The notes beneath the pieces are model-generated. The model was not told the origin of the DNA. It did not search any database and was given only the letters and a program-made list of their open reading frames with translations. A DNA stretch of 64,000 nt from Paragordius varius (taxonomy: Eukaryota; Nematomorpha), in contig OZ176052.1 of NCBI GenBank assembly GCA_964247055.1, positions 8,184,001-8,248,000 of the forward strand. Reading direction: 5' to 3'. Both the position numbers and the translations under genes were made by a program. Positions 39,880 through 52,484 of the stretch are shown piece after piece (the first letter of the stretch is position 1; every line of letters begins with the position of its first letter).

Positions 39880-41055
39880 AATATTTTATTTTCGATGTGG
39901 GCGAGATTCTCAAATTTTTACCACAATCGGCAAGTCTCTTGTTATTAACGCAATAATGCCGAGATTTTGCGAAGACATATTTAATATATGCTAGTTCATG
40001 ACATCCATTGTTAAAATATGCATATTTTTAAAAAAGTTTAAATTTCAACAACATTTTGTTGAAGTGTACATCATAATATTTACATGATGGAAACGGCATA
40101 AAAACGCTTTAATATATATAAAAACATTTATGTAATTGGATGATCCTGAACATTTCCATCACCTTAAAATTTATTATAGTATTTGTTAGTCTTCAAATTT
40201 ATATTTAATACAAATTGTTTTATTAACAGAAATTCACCCAATTTTAAAAGCAAACGAACCTTTAAATTAAATTTTTAAGGGGACAGCAATGTTCAGCATC
40301 ATCGAATTAAGCAAAGTGTTTATATATTTTAACACTTGGATACAACAAAACAGTTCATTCCAATTTATATGGGGTCTTTGGGGATTCCAGGCCGGTTTTA
40401 AAAAAAATTTTAAAAATATGGAACCAATTGAGACCATTTGAGGTTTGCTCTTATTTAACATTGATGTACCGAAATATAAAAAACTCATTAAAATAGATAA
40501 ATCTCAACGTAACAATTTATTCAACATGAAATGTGTTAAATGATTATAAAAATCATGCAAAATTAAAATAAAAGTTTCTAATTTTAGCGTTAGAATCAAA
40601 TAAACACACAAAAATGTTATAAAATAAAAATGGGGCAAAGTATTTGATATGGAACTTTTTCAATAAATTTTATTTAAATATTTTGGCTAGTTTATATAAA
40701 GAAACATTTTAAATCCAACCGTTTCTTTCAGTAGATTTTTAAAATATTAACTTAAATATAGCCGGGGTTACTAGATATCCCAATTTAAATCGAAGATTTA
40801 TGTTTATCATCGTTTACACCATGTTTCGAAATACCACGCTACTCGCTTCACCAAAATTTTATATAAATTAAATTTTTAAGCGAAATAATTCGAAACTTAT
40901 TTCAGAATTAAGCATATATTAAGATTTTTATCACATCTTGGTCTTTTCACTCTTATGTTAAGGCTTTGCCCATTTTGACGGTTCCAAAAATATAAGGCTT
41001 TCAGCCCACATCTATATTTTTTAAAAAAATATTGTTTTGCTTTTTAGTAGTTTGC
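39880..41055. mobile_element. Family A copy with family B inserted
   Basis: The left arm shows TTTCGATGTGGGCGAGATTC, then ACATGATGGAAACGGCATAA and AATGTTCAGCATCATCGAAT. The right arm ends near GCAACACAGTG at about 41060. A family B copy (about 40335-40805) interrupts the middle, entering right after TATATATTTTA. No coding capacity; the 73-codon minus frame at 40267-40488 spans the junction and is spurious. Confidence 0.5.
40335..40805. repeat. Family B repeat copy
   Basis: Begins CACTTGGATACAACAAAACA and ends near AGCCGGGGTTACTAGATATC followed by CCAATTTAAATCGAAG. It shares the interior TGATATGGAACTTTTTCA and ACCGTTTCTTTCAGTAG with the copies at 15075 and 50713. Confidence 0.6.
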
Positions 41056-41616
41056 AACACAGTGTCCACAAAAAAACAAAAACAAATGTTTTAAGAAAAT
41101 TATTTAAACTTTTATAGTAAGCGCTTTAAATCAGAAAATGTAGAAATTGCTCACATTTTTAAAAAAAATTTTGGTATAAGCTAAAAATACTTTATTCCAA
41201 CAAATATCACCAAATGATAAACTACGTATAAATACAAAATAATATTTTTCAAAAATTTTAATTTTTTGTTGTTGAGTCGGAAAGTCCCAATTTTTATGCG
41301 GTCTAAAATGGGTTGGATCTCTGTAAAACACGAAAATTCCGAATCGCGTGGTAAAATAAATGTTTGCTAAATTATGATAACAACTAAAAATAATTTTAAA
41401 ATAATGTTTCGCCCTTTTAAAATGGGCCAGTTCTTTTTAAAAAAACGCAAAAATGCAGAGTGCGATTAATGCTAATTATCATCTGAAAAGTTTTTTAAAA
41501 AAGGCATACTTTCTTCAAAAATTTAATTTTCATTAAAAAAATTATTGAAGCATACTTTATATTTTGAGGTGCTATGGAAACGGGATATAAGAGCTTTAAA
41601 ATAACCAACTCTTTTT

Positions 41617-41656
<40 letters not shown>

Positions 41657-42239
41657 ATTCAGAATTTTAATTTAAAAGTTCCTTTACTTTCAAATGGTGA
41701 ATTTTTATAATACACAATTATATTATTATTAAGGATAAACCAACATTTTACTCAAAATTCTTAGGTGATAGAAATGTTCAGCATCATCAAACTATATCAA
41801 ACAAGTATTTTTGTAATATCTAGTTTTACCGTTTCAATCATACCTAAAAATGGGATAAAGTACGCTTCAACATATATTGCTGAAAGATAAAAAAATTTTG
41901 TAAAAATAATGCTTTTTTTAAAATATTTTTTGAAGTCAAAATATAGATAATATATTTGCGCCATCCCGGCATTATTTCGCTTATTTTAAAAGAAGCCCAT
42001 TTTAAAAGAACGATATAATTTAGGACTTTCGGACCCCATATCTAAAATCAGTATTTTAAAAATATAGTTTTACTTTTTTAAACAGTTTATCATATATTTC
42101 AGGCTATTTTTAATGAATCATTTAGCTTTGGTTAAAATATTTTAAAAAAATTAAATTTTAAAAGCTAAAAAAAGCACCATGATTCTGATGACTTGGCTAC
42201 TAATACATATCTTGTAACAGGATATTTTTACACTGTGTA
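41056..42239. mobile_element. Family A long-inverted-repeat element, near complete (1184 bp)
   Basis: It runs from AACACAGTGTCCACAAAAAA to TATTTTTACACTGTGTA. The arms are several hundred bp each, and matching markers occur in inverse order: GTCGGAAAGTCCCAATTTTT on the left against GGACTTTCGGACCCCATATC on the right. The centre includes an (AT)n tract at about 41622-41652. No transposase. CACAGTGT ends with TA outside suggest Tc1/mariner. Confidence 0.65.
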
Positions 42240-42620
42240 TATCAAAATATGAATTTTATCCTTATATTTTTTATAACCCCTTATTGCACAACGTAATAAT
42301 ATCCCTGATTTAACTTCTTCCTATCATTAAGACATCTAAATTAAATAATAATAATTTGATGCTGAAAAGACTTTATTATATAGATAAAATTTTATTATTT
42401 ACAAACTATAAATAAATAATTAACGAAGATTTTTTCGCAATAAAATTATAAAACTATTTTTTTTATTTATTCGACAATAGTCATAACAGTTTTTTTATCC
42501 AATATAACATTTTCAGATTGAGGCTATGTGATAACCTAACCCCAAAGATATTGAATAGATCTCATGTAAATTATGATAAACCAACATCACACTTTGATTT
42601 ACTACTAAGTTCGGTTCCCG
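42240..42620 (+). other. CLPTM1 upstream region
   Basis: About 380 bp between a family A element and the CLPTM1 start codon. It must hold the 5' UTR and probably the promoter; no core element is convincing. Confidence 0.4.
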
Positions 42621-45600
42621 ATGACTCCTCAAGCGACTGAACCTGTACCACTCCAATCAACTAATGAAACCCCTCGTAATAGAGTTGATTATAAAAGCGT
42701 TATAAAATCTTTTATAACTCGTATGGTTATTATATATGCTGTATCAAATTTTTTCAAAAAGCCTCGAACCTCGAACGATCAACCCGGATTTTCTTCAAAT
42801 ATAACTTCATGCAAAACGCATAATAAATTACCACTCTACGAGAATTTAGTAAAAATTTCATATAGTTTTAGGACGTTTACTTTTATCTAAATGATGAAAT
42901 GCAATTTGACAATTTTAGTCGCCTGTTTTGGAAGATATCTAAAATTCGTTATGGTGATTGGGCTCAAGGAATTAATCACGATAGTATATTTGAAAAGCAC
43001 GAAAAAATTCCCATATCATCTGTAATTATTATTAATATTTAGAAAACAAAAAATAACGGGTCTCTGTTTCTTTTTACCTATCTTGTGAAACATGGACACT
43101 CTCCTAACCCGCTTAGCGACCTCTATGATCCCAATTTTACATTCTCGAATGTTAAAAGTTTGTTTTTTAATTAAAAAATATAGGGTTAAATAAATATCGA
43201 AAAAAGGTGTACAAAAAGACGCATAATTTGTTAACTGGTCAATCTAAAGATCAAGAAAGTATTATGGTAAATTTAATTTTATTACTTATTTACTATATTC
43301 AACTCTGAATCCAGTTTCTGTACTACTTGTGATAAATATTATTATTTATATTTTAAATTTGTGTCATTGTCCTTATTTACCAATAGATTTTGGTGCTATA
43401 AAACCGGTAATAATATTTAAAGGCCGAAATTATTACCATTTTTATTTATCTTATGAAAATAACTGGTTCAACATCTAAAATCAATATATTGTTTTTATCT
43501 AGATATTAGATTATTACTTCTCTTATAAAATTAATTTTCACATTAGGAGTCTTCCGATCTTTTTACATTTTCGGCTGGTTTATCTATTTCATTTGCACTA
43601 TAGGTATATAAAATTTGAATAAGAAATCAAATTTATTCCATATTATCAAGGTAAGTTATATAATTGCCTTTCGATTTTTATCCCATTTCATTCTGTATGT
43701 TTTGGGCAATTTTTTGATTTTACAACACTTCAATTTTTTTAATTTTTACATATTGATTACAAGTGATAATATTTTAGAAATTAGAAAACGGGACCAAGTC
43801 CGAAATACTATCCCATTGGCATCCAAACCTTACAATTAATCTTCTAGTCGATAATACATCCTGGGTTCCTGGTAGTATTCCGCACCCTATTGATCAGTGT
43901 ATGTTATATTATTTCATGTTATATAATTGGATAAGAAAAATGAAAAATATTTTTTGACGACTTAAAAAGTGAAATATTTTTGATATTAATGTCATTTAAA
44001 ATCACAAAATGAATTTCTCATTTATACTACATAATAAGACTAACTTGATATTTTGTCGCATTACAATATTTAAACCTTTTAGTTTTTAATTAAAATTATT
44101 TGTCTTTTATTCTATACGGTATTTTTATAGTTATTGTATTTGATGCAAACGATCCCTGTATATATGATCCAGTCATATATGCCAATGATTTCTGGAATCT
44201 TGCATCAGATTACTATCCCATTAATGAAACATCCGAGTATAAATTAGTATATTCACATTATAACCCCTGTATAGATTATTTTTCTCAATTCTTATTATTT
44301 TACAAAACAATGTATCTCGAATAATATGTATTTGTTTGCATTCAGATACCTCAATTTTTCCTTGACGTTCAGCCCAATATCCATGCTAAAATGGCAATTA
44401 TATGTGAGTCAGGATGTCAAAAATAAATGGGTGACTCTTTTAACAGAAGGCAATTTACTTGGATCGAATACGGGTAGCGGGACCGAAAACTCTGATGCAG
44501 ATTCGCCTTCATTAGACAATCCCGATGATGGAAAAGATGCTTTTAAGCGTGCTTTGTTGGAAACAAATCCATATCTTTTGGGTCTTACCATCATAGTTTC
44601 TATCGTCCACAGCGTTTTTGAATTGTTGGCCTTTAAAAATGGTAAGAAGTTTGTTTGTAGAATACGCGTTTGTTACCGTTTTTTACTCAAAATATTTTGT
44701 TTTCCAGTCTAATTGCTGTATCATGTACAACTTTGGATAGCCTTATGCTTATAAGCCTTGATAATTAAATGTATGTGCAATATGCCATTTTAAGGCCAGT
44801 GTTTTTGGATATATATAGGGTAGGACTCCGTATTTTGAGTTTTATTACCACGAAGTAATTCATACTCATATTATTAATACTTCGTGGTAATTTGAGGCGA
44901 TTTTTTACGTAACACATGCCCTTGTGCACAACTAATGATTTTACAGACCATTAGAAATTGGCCTGCTAACACCGCGGGGAGGTGGTAATAGGACTTGTTT
45001 GCCATATATATATATATATATATATATCATTTTAAACTATCTGTTTGATTAAAATTATTTATATTTTATATTAGACATTCAATTTTGGAAGAGTCGCCAA
45101 AGTTTGGAGGGATTATCAATTCGTTCGGTATTTTTCAACATTCTTTCATCTTTTATTGTTTTCCTGTACATAATGGATAATGAAACAAACTTTATGGTAC
45201 GTGTTACAGTGTTTATTGGCCTCCTGATTGATATATGGAAAATAACAAAGTGTGTTGATTTCTACTACGATCCTAATTTTAAATATTGGGGTATGATTTT
45301 ATGATTTTGTTAATATGAAAATACTTACAAACCAAGATTATTTAATATTAGAGACTATCACTACCTTATACATTTTTTTATTCGAAAACGAAAAAATTTA
45401 TATGATAGCTAGTTTTGGGATTTTTTTTATTAATATTAGTTACTCCTGCTCTATGTGACAAATTCTTTAAACGATTAATTAGGTATACTAGTTTAGAATA
45501 AAATTAAAATGAATTTTTCAAAAGTTGACTTGACTTTAGTTATTTTATTGTCTGGTAAACCAATAAAAAAAACTTGTCCCTTATTCGGTGACTGCAAACT

Positions 45601-47471
45601 AGGGCACTCTTATTTTTGACATTAATTTTTATTTTGGCAAATTTAATTAAAGTTTTATTATTTAATAAAAATTATTTATTTTTTCTTATAATATTTTTTA
45701 TACAAAAGTTATTTTTTCCAAAAATGTATCTACAAAGTTAAATTAGTAAATAGCTTTTAATGAGGTATATTGTAAAAGTATATAGTATTTATATAATCAT
45801 AAAAATATTTTGTTAAATATTTTATATTATTAATATTTTCTAGGTATATTACCAGGACTGAGATTTAAACACAAGTCAACTTACATTGAATCAGACACCA
45901 AAGTGTACGACAAAGTACGTTATTTATTATTCCTTTTAAAATTTAAATAAAAAATTATATGGATATTTTTGGTTTCTTAATTATATGGATAGTACTGTTA
46001 ATATTTATCATTTTAAATTTTTAGCTTGCATTCAAATATTTGTCATGGATTTTGTTCCCTCTACTTATTGGATATTCCATCTATTCTGTGGTATATCAAG
46101 AGCATAAAGGATGGTACTCTTTTGTTCTCAATATTTTATACGGATTTCTCCTTACGTTTGGTAAGTTTTTACAATTTAATGATTCCAAATAATATGTAAT
46201 GATAAATGATTTATAATTTTAGGATTCATTATGATGACTCCCCAACTGTTTATTAATTACAAGCTAAAATCGGTAGCCCATTTGCCTTGGAGAATGTTAA
46301 CGTATAAAGCTTTAAACACTTTTATTGATGACATTTTTGCTTTTGTCATAAAGATGCCAACAATGTACCGAATTGGATGTTTTAGAGATGGTACATATTT
46401 TATATGTATATAATATGTATATTTAATAGCTATCTGCTTTTTTACATTGAAGTTAATTAATTAGATGGTGTTAACATTTATTATGACAAAGGAATATACA
46501 CTCACTATTACAATCTTGTATTAATTCGGGAAAGTTTTGATATATTGTATGCATTAAGTGATAAAACTTTATTGGAATAACTCAGTTTGAATAGACTAAA
46601 CCTAATATATATATATATATATATTACCCAATTTACTCGAATTGTTAAAGTATAAATTTTACCAAAATCGCAATGTTTCATAATAGTGTTGTTATAATTC
46701 ATATTATCACAATTAAATTATTTTTGGTTGTTAGTTTTCTATTTAATAATTAATTTTAATATACATTAATTATTTTTATGTAGATATCATATTTTTCATA
46801 TATGTGTATCAACGTTGGATATACAAAACTGATATGAAACGGGTAAATGAATTCGGAGCATCCGGTGTTGATTTAATTCAGGCTAAAGATTTTTCCGAAA
46901 ATACTCCTAAAGCCATTTGTAACACCATCGAAACAGAACCAATCAGTACACTTTTTTTATTTAATTTTAAATATTTGGAATAAGTCATAAGCCAAAAGTA
47001 ATTTTCTTTTTTGCTTTTAAATAAGGTGAAATCCATTTAAAGAAATATTCATAAATAGCATATATCCTTACTAAATTATGCTTTTTTAACCTTTTATATT
47101 TAATCGTTAAGCTGTATATCTCAAATGAAAATAAATTGGTTTGGGATATTTTTAACGATTATGTTTATCAATAAAATATAATAAAATTAATATTTATTAA
47201 ACCATTGGTTAAAGTCTATAATTTTACTTTGCATTGCACAGTTGTTAATGAAGACGATACAAAAGTCGAATCTCAGAGTGATCATAGCCAAGGATCAGAG
47301 GATTCGTTTGAAAAAATTGAAAATGAATTGGTGGAGAATGATTCTTCTCAAACATTAGATATTCAAACGCCGACCTCGCCTGATAGTATCTTTAATGAGA
47401 ACTACGTTGTTAAAAGGAGCGTTCATGTCAATAAAGCCGCTAATATGATCGGTGACGAGACTGAGGAATAA
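42621..47471 (+). CDS. CLPTM1: CLPTM1 multi-pass ER/Golgi membrane protein, 13 exons
   Basis: CLPTM1 (cleft lip and palate transmembrane protein 1) is an ER/Golgi multi-pass protein; in vertebrates it retains GABA-A receptors, and its paralogue CLPTM1L scrambles GPI precursors. Exons: 42621-42848, 42872-43021, 43043-43157, 43184-43266, 43778-43898, 44131-44236, 44346-44641, 45075-45290, 45844-45914, 46025-46160, 46223-46390, 46784-46945 and 47242-47471. They join in phase into 693 residues (human has 669). Conserved blocks in order: YGDWAQG, NKYRKKVYKKTHNLLTGQ, SHWHPNLTIN, NDFWNLASDYYPINET, RALLETNPYLLGLTIIVS, IMDNETNFMVRVTVF, QEHKGWYSFVLN and LPWRMLTYKALNTFIDDIF. The acidic cytosolic tail is Ser/Glu-rich, as in the family. 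The first three introns are 23, 21 and 26 nt; the other nine are 62-553 nt. AATAAA at 47762-47767 may be the poly(A) signal. Confidence 0.95.
42849..43183 (+). other. Three micro-introns (23, 21, 26 nt) in CLPTM1
   Basis: Introns are 42849-42871 (23 nt), 43022-43042 (21 nt) and 43158-43183 (26 nt). All are GT...AG. The 23- and 26-nt introns shift the frame if kept; the 21-nt one is a multiple of three but ends with an in-frame TAG. Removing them gives ENLDVYFYLND, IPISSKTKNNGSLFLF and NVKRLNKYRKK, which line up with human CLPTM1 without gaps at the joints. Confidence 0.9.
44844..44891. repeat. Short perfect inverted repeat in CLPTM1 intron 7
   Basis: ATTACCACGAAGTA (44844-44857) and its exact reverse complement (44878-44891) are separated by 20 bp and can form a 14-bp stem. 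It may be a tiny MITE remnant; no target duplication was recognised. Confidence 0.5.
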
Positions 47472-48621
47472 CAAACGATTTACATACACACAATTCCATA
47501 TACATAAACATTTATTGTCAATATATTTTGTGTCATTTTAAAATTTTAGTCTTATAATTGTATCTTTCCACTGTAAACCATAGTTTATTATTGATAACTT
47601 CATGTATAATCGTTGCCATTCTATATATCTTAAGCTTCATTACAAAATTTAATCGCCTTTGACAGCCTCACAAATTTTTAAACTTATATAATACTACTTT
47701 ATGAATGTGCAAATATTTATAAATTTTTATTGTATATATTATATTTGTCCAATAATAGTAAAATAAACGGGTAGAAATTGTTTTTGTATAAAAATACAAA
47801 TATATCAAGATATGTATTTTGGATTATTATAAAGTAAATTTATTAAAAAGTGATGAAATTTAGTTTTTAAGTAAAGAAATCAGCAAAATGAGTTTTATGC
47901 TTTTTACTTTTTAACTTTAAATTTTGTGATGAAGACCTTTAAATCAATTAGAATTAGTAACTTGGATGACACATTCAATCAAAAATATATTTTAAAAATT
48001 TTAACCTTAATATAAAGGTAAAAAACATTAAACTTTTTTTATAGTTTATTTTATTTAGAGGCCTGCCTACGCAATGTGGCCAGATATATATATATATATA
48101 TATATAGCGTTAAAAGGTTGGAATGTTGGATGCTTAGCTAAATTGTAATATATAATACTAAAACTTATTGAATATTATTAAAACTAAACCAGGTCAGGTA
48201 AAACATGGCTTGGTAGTAAACGCTGCATAAACACGAGTAAAAATAATTTTCCCACATCCTGATTTTAAATTGAATTTTCAACGCGTAATATTAATAATTT
48301 TACATCTGCGCTTACTAGTATTTTAATATTTTTACTTTTTACCTTAGTCCATCGAATCGCTAACCTGGAAAGTTATGATTCTCACCCCATATAATTAATA
48401 GTGTCAACCGCAACGTTTCCCAAACTTTATTATTTTAAAAAATACTCATTATATTTAAAAATATGGAATAGCTTAATGCCTAAATTTTAATCACACTTTG
48501 TTAATTTTAAATAAACATTTATTAATTATTATTACAATGGTAAAAATATATTCATAAGGTCAAATAGATCTATCATAGAATAATCGTTATATTTTAGTAG
48601 TTGTAAAGTAATTATACAAAA
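47472..48621. other. CLPTM1 3' flank and intergenic region
   Basis: Probable 3' UTR to about 47790, then AT-rich DNA with an (AT)n tract at about 48085-48105. No gene seen. Confidence 0.4.
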
Positions 48622-48828
48622 TTATTTTTGTGGCCTAACAGTGTCGTTATTCTGTGCATTTTCGCCAGATAATTTTTTTATGATCCGATCTTTGATCTTG
48701 ATTTGAAAATCCATCAAATCCTGTTTAGAAATTTGAATGCGGGATAAATCTCTCCTAATAATCATTTGTGGCACATATGTTTTTTTAAAAATATTCAATT
48801 TATTATTTTTAAGTTTTGAATACAACAC
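48622..48828 (-). CDS. Possible small lysine-rich protein (unrecognised)
   Basis: A 68-codon minus-strand frame with more codon character than most short frames here: KKTYVPQMIIRRDLSRI, then KQDLMDFQIKIKDRIIKK, and a polar end ENAQNNDTVRPQK. The part from about residue 25 to 55 could be an amphipathic helix. Upstream in the same frame another ATG at 48870 starts MFNRPEFSKSND and then meets a stop, and no GT...AG pair removes that stop. It could be a last exon, a small gene or chance. I do not recognise a family. Confidence 0.25.
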   Translation of the reverse strand: MLYSKLKNNKLNIFKKTYVPQMIIRRDLSRIQISKQDLMDFQIKIKDRIIKKLSGENAQNNDTVRPQK

Positions 48829-49065
48829 ATTTTAATCATTAGATTTAGAGAATTCAGGCCTGTTGAACATCAATATATAAAATAAGAGAGTCGCTTATAT
48901 AACATTTGTGCACCTAAATATAAAAAAATGATTTTAACTGTTATTACTAATTTTATAGATAAAAAGGTAAAAATTTAGTCAAAATTGCATGAGTGCATTG
49001 GCTTAAAATAAAAACAAACACTTCACTTTCTATCAGAATAAGAAATGATTTATATTTTAAATTTT

Positions 49066-49440
49066 AGAATTAGAGTCAAATGAACACAATTTGCTAAAAT
49101 GCTGTAAAATAAAAATGTCGAGTAGTTTGATATGAGGCTTATAGATATTTTGGTTTAATTATATAATTTTTATTAAAATTGATAAATTTAAAATGTAGCC
49201 GTTTCTTACAGGGTTTAAAACGAACTTAACTCTTCGATATAAGTTAATTTAAAATAACTACTGAAAGAAACGGTTCCAGTTTATATTTATAATATTATCC
49301 TAATAAAAATCATATAAATAAGCCAAAATATCTAAATAAAATTTAATTTTTTAAAAAAAGTTCCGCATCAACTACTTGGATGCCTTTTTTATTTTATACT
49401 TTTTGTAAAACATTGTGTTCATTTAATTATAAAGCTAAAA
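49066..49440. repeat. Imperfect palindrome made of two inverted family B halves
   Basis: Left-arm strings TGAACACAATTTGCTAAAAT, TAGATATTTTGGTTTAATTA and GCCGTTTCTTACAG recur in inverse orientation on the right (CTGAAAGAAACGG, CCAAAATATCTAAATAAAAT, ATTGTGTTCATTTAATTAT). The centre lies near 49225. The arm sequence is the right half of family B. Frames across it are not genes. Confidence 0.55.
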
Positions 49441-50400
49441 TTTTGTTTAAATATCATCAACATTACTATAAATACAAAAAGTCGTATATTTTGCATTATT
49501 TTTACTTAGATTATGCACAAATGAGATGTTGGCTGAATTTCACCATTGAGTTTTACTTTCTAAATAAGTAATATCAGGTAATTTCGAAGAAAATTTTTTA
49601 ATATTTTGGTTGATTAATGTTATATAAGCGCAAACATTTGCCATGACTTCAATATCCATATTTTTTAAATATTTAACTTTAAACAAGCTAAGGGTATATA
49701 ATTTATAATCGAGGGACTAAAATGATTATGTTATACCCAAGTGTTGAAAATCTAAAGTCACTTCTTAAGTAAGTTTTCTACCCAATTTAAAAATTGAAAT
49801 ATATTTAATATTGGATTAAATAGAGCGTTTTATGTTAAGCATCTCTAAAAAATTTTTTATAATATAATTAAATCATCCTTGTCACCATATTTTCCCTTTT
49901 TTTGTCGCCGCTGAAAATATTAAACAAATAATTATGGTCGATAAAAATATTAAGTTTTAAATGTATTTCATTGTATGGGAAAAATAGGTGATTTTTATCA
50001 TCTGTTTGAGTATTCAGTTATGCAAATTTAAGATATAAACATGAAACAGTGGATGAATTGGGGGTCATAATAATCAGAATATATGATACTGAAAGTAGAT
50101 TGTGCACAAAATTATATATTGCTTTTAAATTTAAGCTTTAGTAATTTAAGAGAAGATAATTACATTTTTATGGTAATTGGCTCATATCTAATCGCAAAAT
50201 TAGCGCATACACAGTGCCTAAAACTCCTGATGCTACATATTTTTGACAGTAAAGAATTTTATCGCTGCTTTTAATTAAGGGCCTTACGAGTGATTTAAAA
50301 GTTGTTTTCGCTTTTGAATGATTATTCAATTTGAAAATTGCGAGCGCACATTAACTTAAATAATTTTTATGATGAGAAAAAATTCTTTTTAAAATATCAT
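49441..50400. other. Intergenic, no gene seen
   Basis: AT-rich DNA with short frames only (for example 50083-50274), none resembling a protein. Confidence 0.35.
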
Positions 50401-51564
50401 TACACAGTGTCTACAAAAAACTAACCTGATGAAATATAAATATTCTGATATGTATCAGGATTATCTGTGCCGTTACGAGTGTTATATAAAAATTAATACA
50501 CTTTTGTGGTAAGTTCTCTATATCGAATTTGCGCACATTTTTTAAATAATTTTTTTAACCAAAGTAAATGCTTCATTTCAGAAAATATAACTAAAATATA
50601 TTATAAACTAAATATAAAAGAAAAGCTTTATTTATTCAAAAAATTAATTTTAAGATGCGGGCTCCGAAAGTCCCAAATTTTTCCATTCCTCCGAAATGTG
50701 CAAGTTTTCTTAACACTTGGATACAACACATTCATTTCAGTCCTTCGATTCAAATTGCTGTAGTTGGATAACCCAGGCATATTTAATACGTCAAAAAATA
50801 TGTAAAGAATTGAAACCATGACACAAGTTTGCATTTATTAACTTACTGAACCAAAATATAAAATAATCATTTAAAAATACTTGATATATCTTTTTTTTAA
50901 AATAAACCCAAAGGTAATAATTTAGTCAGCATCAAATGTTTGCAATCGCTAAATTTAATAATACTAAATAAACCCATTTTCTGTTTCTATCAGCATTATA
51001 TGTAATTTAAAAAAAAATAAAAAAATGTTATAAATAAAAATGGCGTTAAGGTAGTTTTATATAAAACTTTTTGTTCAAAACTAAATTATATTTAGATATT
51101 TTAGGTTATTTATATAAAATTTATTAGTAAAGAGAAGCACAAACTTAAATTAAAACCGTTTCATTCAGTAGTTTTTAGAAGTATCAACTTAAATATGGTC
51201 TGGGGTATTTAGATACTCCAATTTAAAACGAAGTGTAAATCGGTTATATTAGAAGACCAAAAAATGGAACTTCCGAGGCCCACATTTCAAAATTAAAATT
51301 TTTCGAAAATATAAATTTGCTTTTTATATGTTTTTTAATATATTTAAGTGATATTTGGAATGAAGCATTTAGCTTTAGTCAAAAAAAATTATTAAAAAAA
51401 GTGCGTAAATTTTACCATTTTCTGATCAAAGACCACTATCACAAATGTGTAAATAACTTTTTTGAAATACTCGTAAAGGCCGAAACCAAAAGCGTCCTCA
51501 TAGTACTGATACATTTTTTTATCAGAAATTATATATTTCATCGGGATATTTTTATTACGGTGTA
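50401..51564. mobile_element. Family A long-inverted-repeat element (1164 bp) with family B inside
   Basis: The left terminus TACACAGTGTCTACAAAAAA with AACCTGATGAAATATAAATA inside matches the inverted right terminus (TTACACCGTAATAAAAATAT, CCCGATGAAATATATAATTT). Family B (50713-51240) follows the string TGTGCAAGTTTTCTT in the left inner arm. No transposase; frames at 50506-50834 and 51317-51634 are spurious products of the arms. Confidence 0.65.
50713..51240. repeat. Family B repeat copy
   Basis: Begins ACACTTGGATACAACACATT and ends near GGTCTGGGGTATTTAGATAC followed by TCCAATTTAAAACGAAG. The inverted outer segment TTCGATTCAAATTG is better preserved here than in the other copies. Confidence 0.6.
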
Positions 51565-52484
51565 ATCCGATGCTGAGCATTCTCACTTCTTTGTGACGAA
51601 AACTTAGTTTAAAAAAATATAGATATATTTGCAAGCGAATAAATGTTTTATAACAGGCCTAGCCTGATCCCAAAAGCGCTTAATTAGAATTTGGAAAAAA
51701 TTGATGTAAAATGGCGGATCTTAAATCCCAAAATATTATCCTGTAATTATATACAGTGCCCCACCTCATAATAACCCAATATTATGGGAAATACATTGAT
51801 TTCCTTTTCAAAATAAATAAAAATTGTATTCTTCCATTTTAGGTTATTTTCTGTTATTTTTTAACAATATGTAATATTAAATAATATTCTCTTAATGAAA
51901 TTTATATAATTTGGAAAAATTTCAGAAATGTTGAAAATTTAATTTCAATTATTTTTGGTTTATCGTTACATTTGATACTTATCTTTAAATCTAACTTGAA
52001 AAATCGGAAAATGTTAAATAATTTTTCATAAAAATCTAATCATTTAAATTATGTGACGAATTATTGATTCAATTTCATATTGGTATCAAAACTCCTTTCA
52101 CAACTTTCTCATTAACATCTAATTTAATGGTTTATGTTTATGTTATTGAATAGAGGTCAAATGGCTATTTATTTCAAAATATTTGAGGTATACAATTGAT
52201 GAGTCTTAACAAAGAGATAAAATAAACATCGTCTTTCTTTGAAAATACATTGATTTCAAGAAATACGGTTTCATTACGTAGCCCTATAAAATTAGATAAC
52301 TGTCTCTAAACTGCTATACCGAAAAAATAAAAAGGCCTGTTTGTTCCGCGGAGCTCCTTTCTATCCCCGTTACTGCTCCACCCTATATTATTTCAAACTT
52401 AATGTGATTAAATAAAAAAAAATTGCCACGCCTAACAAATTACTCAATTAAACAGTATAAATTTGTTATATGAGAAATTTATGA
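51565..52484. other. Intergenic, GPCR 3' flank
   Basis: AT-rich DNA containing a less AT-rich 60-bp patch near 52335-52390. No gene recognised. The GPCR 3' UTR (minus strand) should lie at the right-hand end. Confidence 0.35.

Noticed and set aside
41622-41652. (AT)n tracts here and near 45008, 46607, 48085 and 55680 as possible regulatory sites
   Set aside because: Simple microsatellites expected in such AT-rich DNA; positions show no relation to gene starts.
43387-43520. Apparent CLPTM1 exon reading DFGAIKPV after an AG at 43386
   Set aside because: It does not align with CLPTM1 beyond a few residues; the acceptor at 43777 gives KLENGTKSEILSHWHPN in the correct phase and matches the family.
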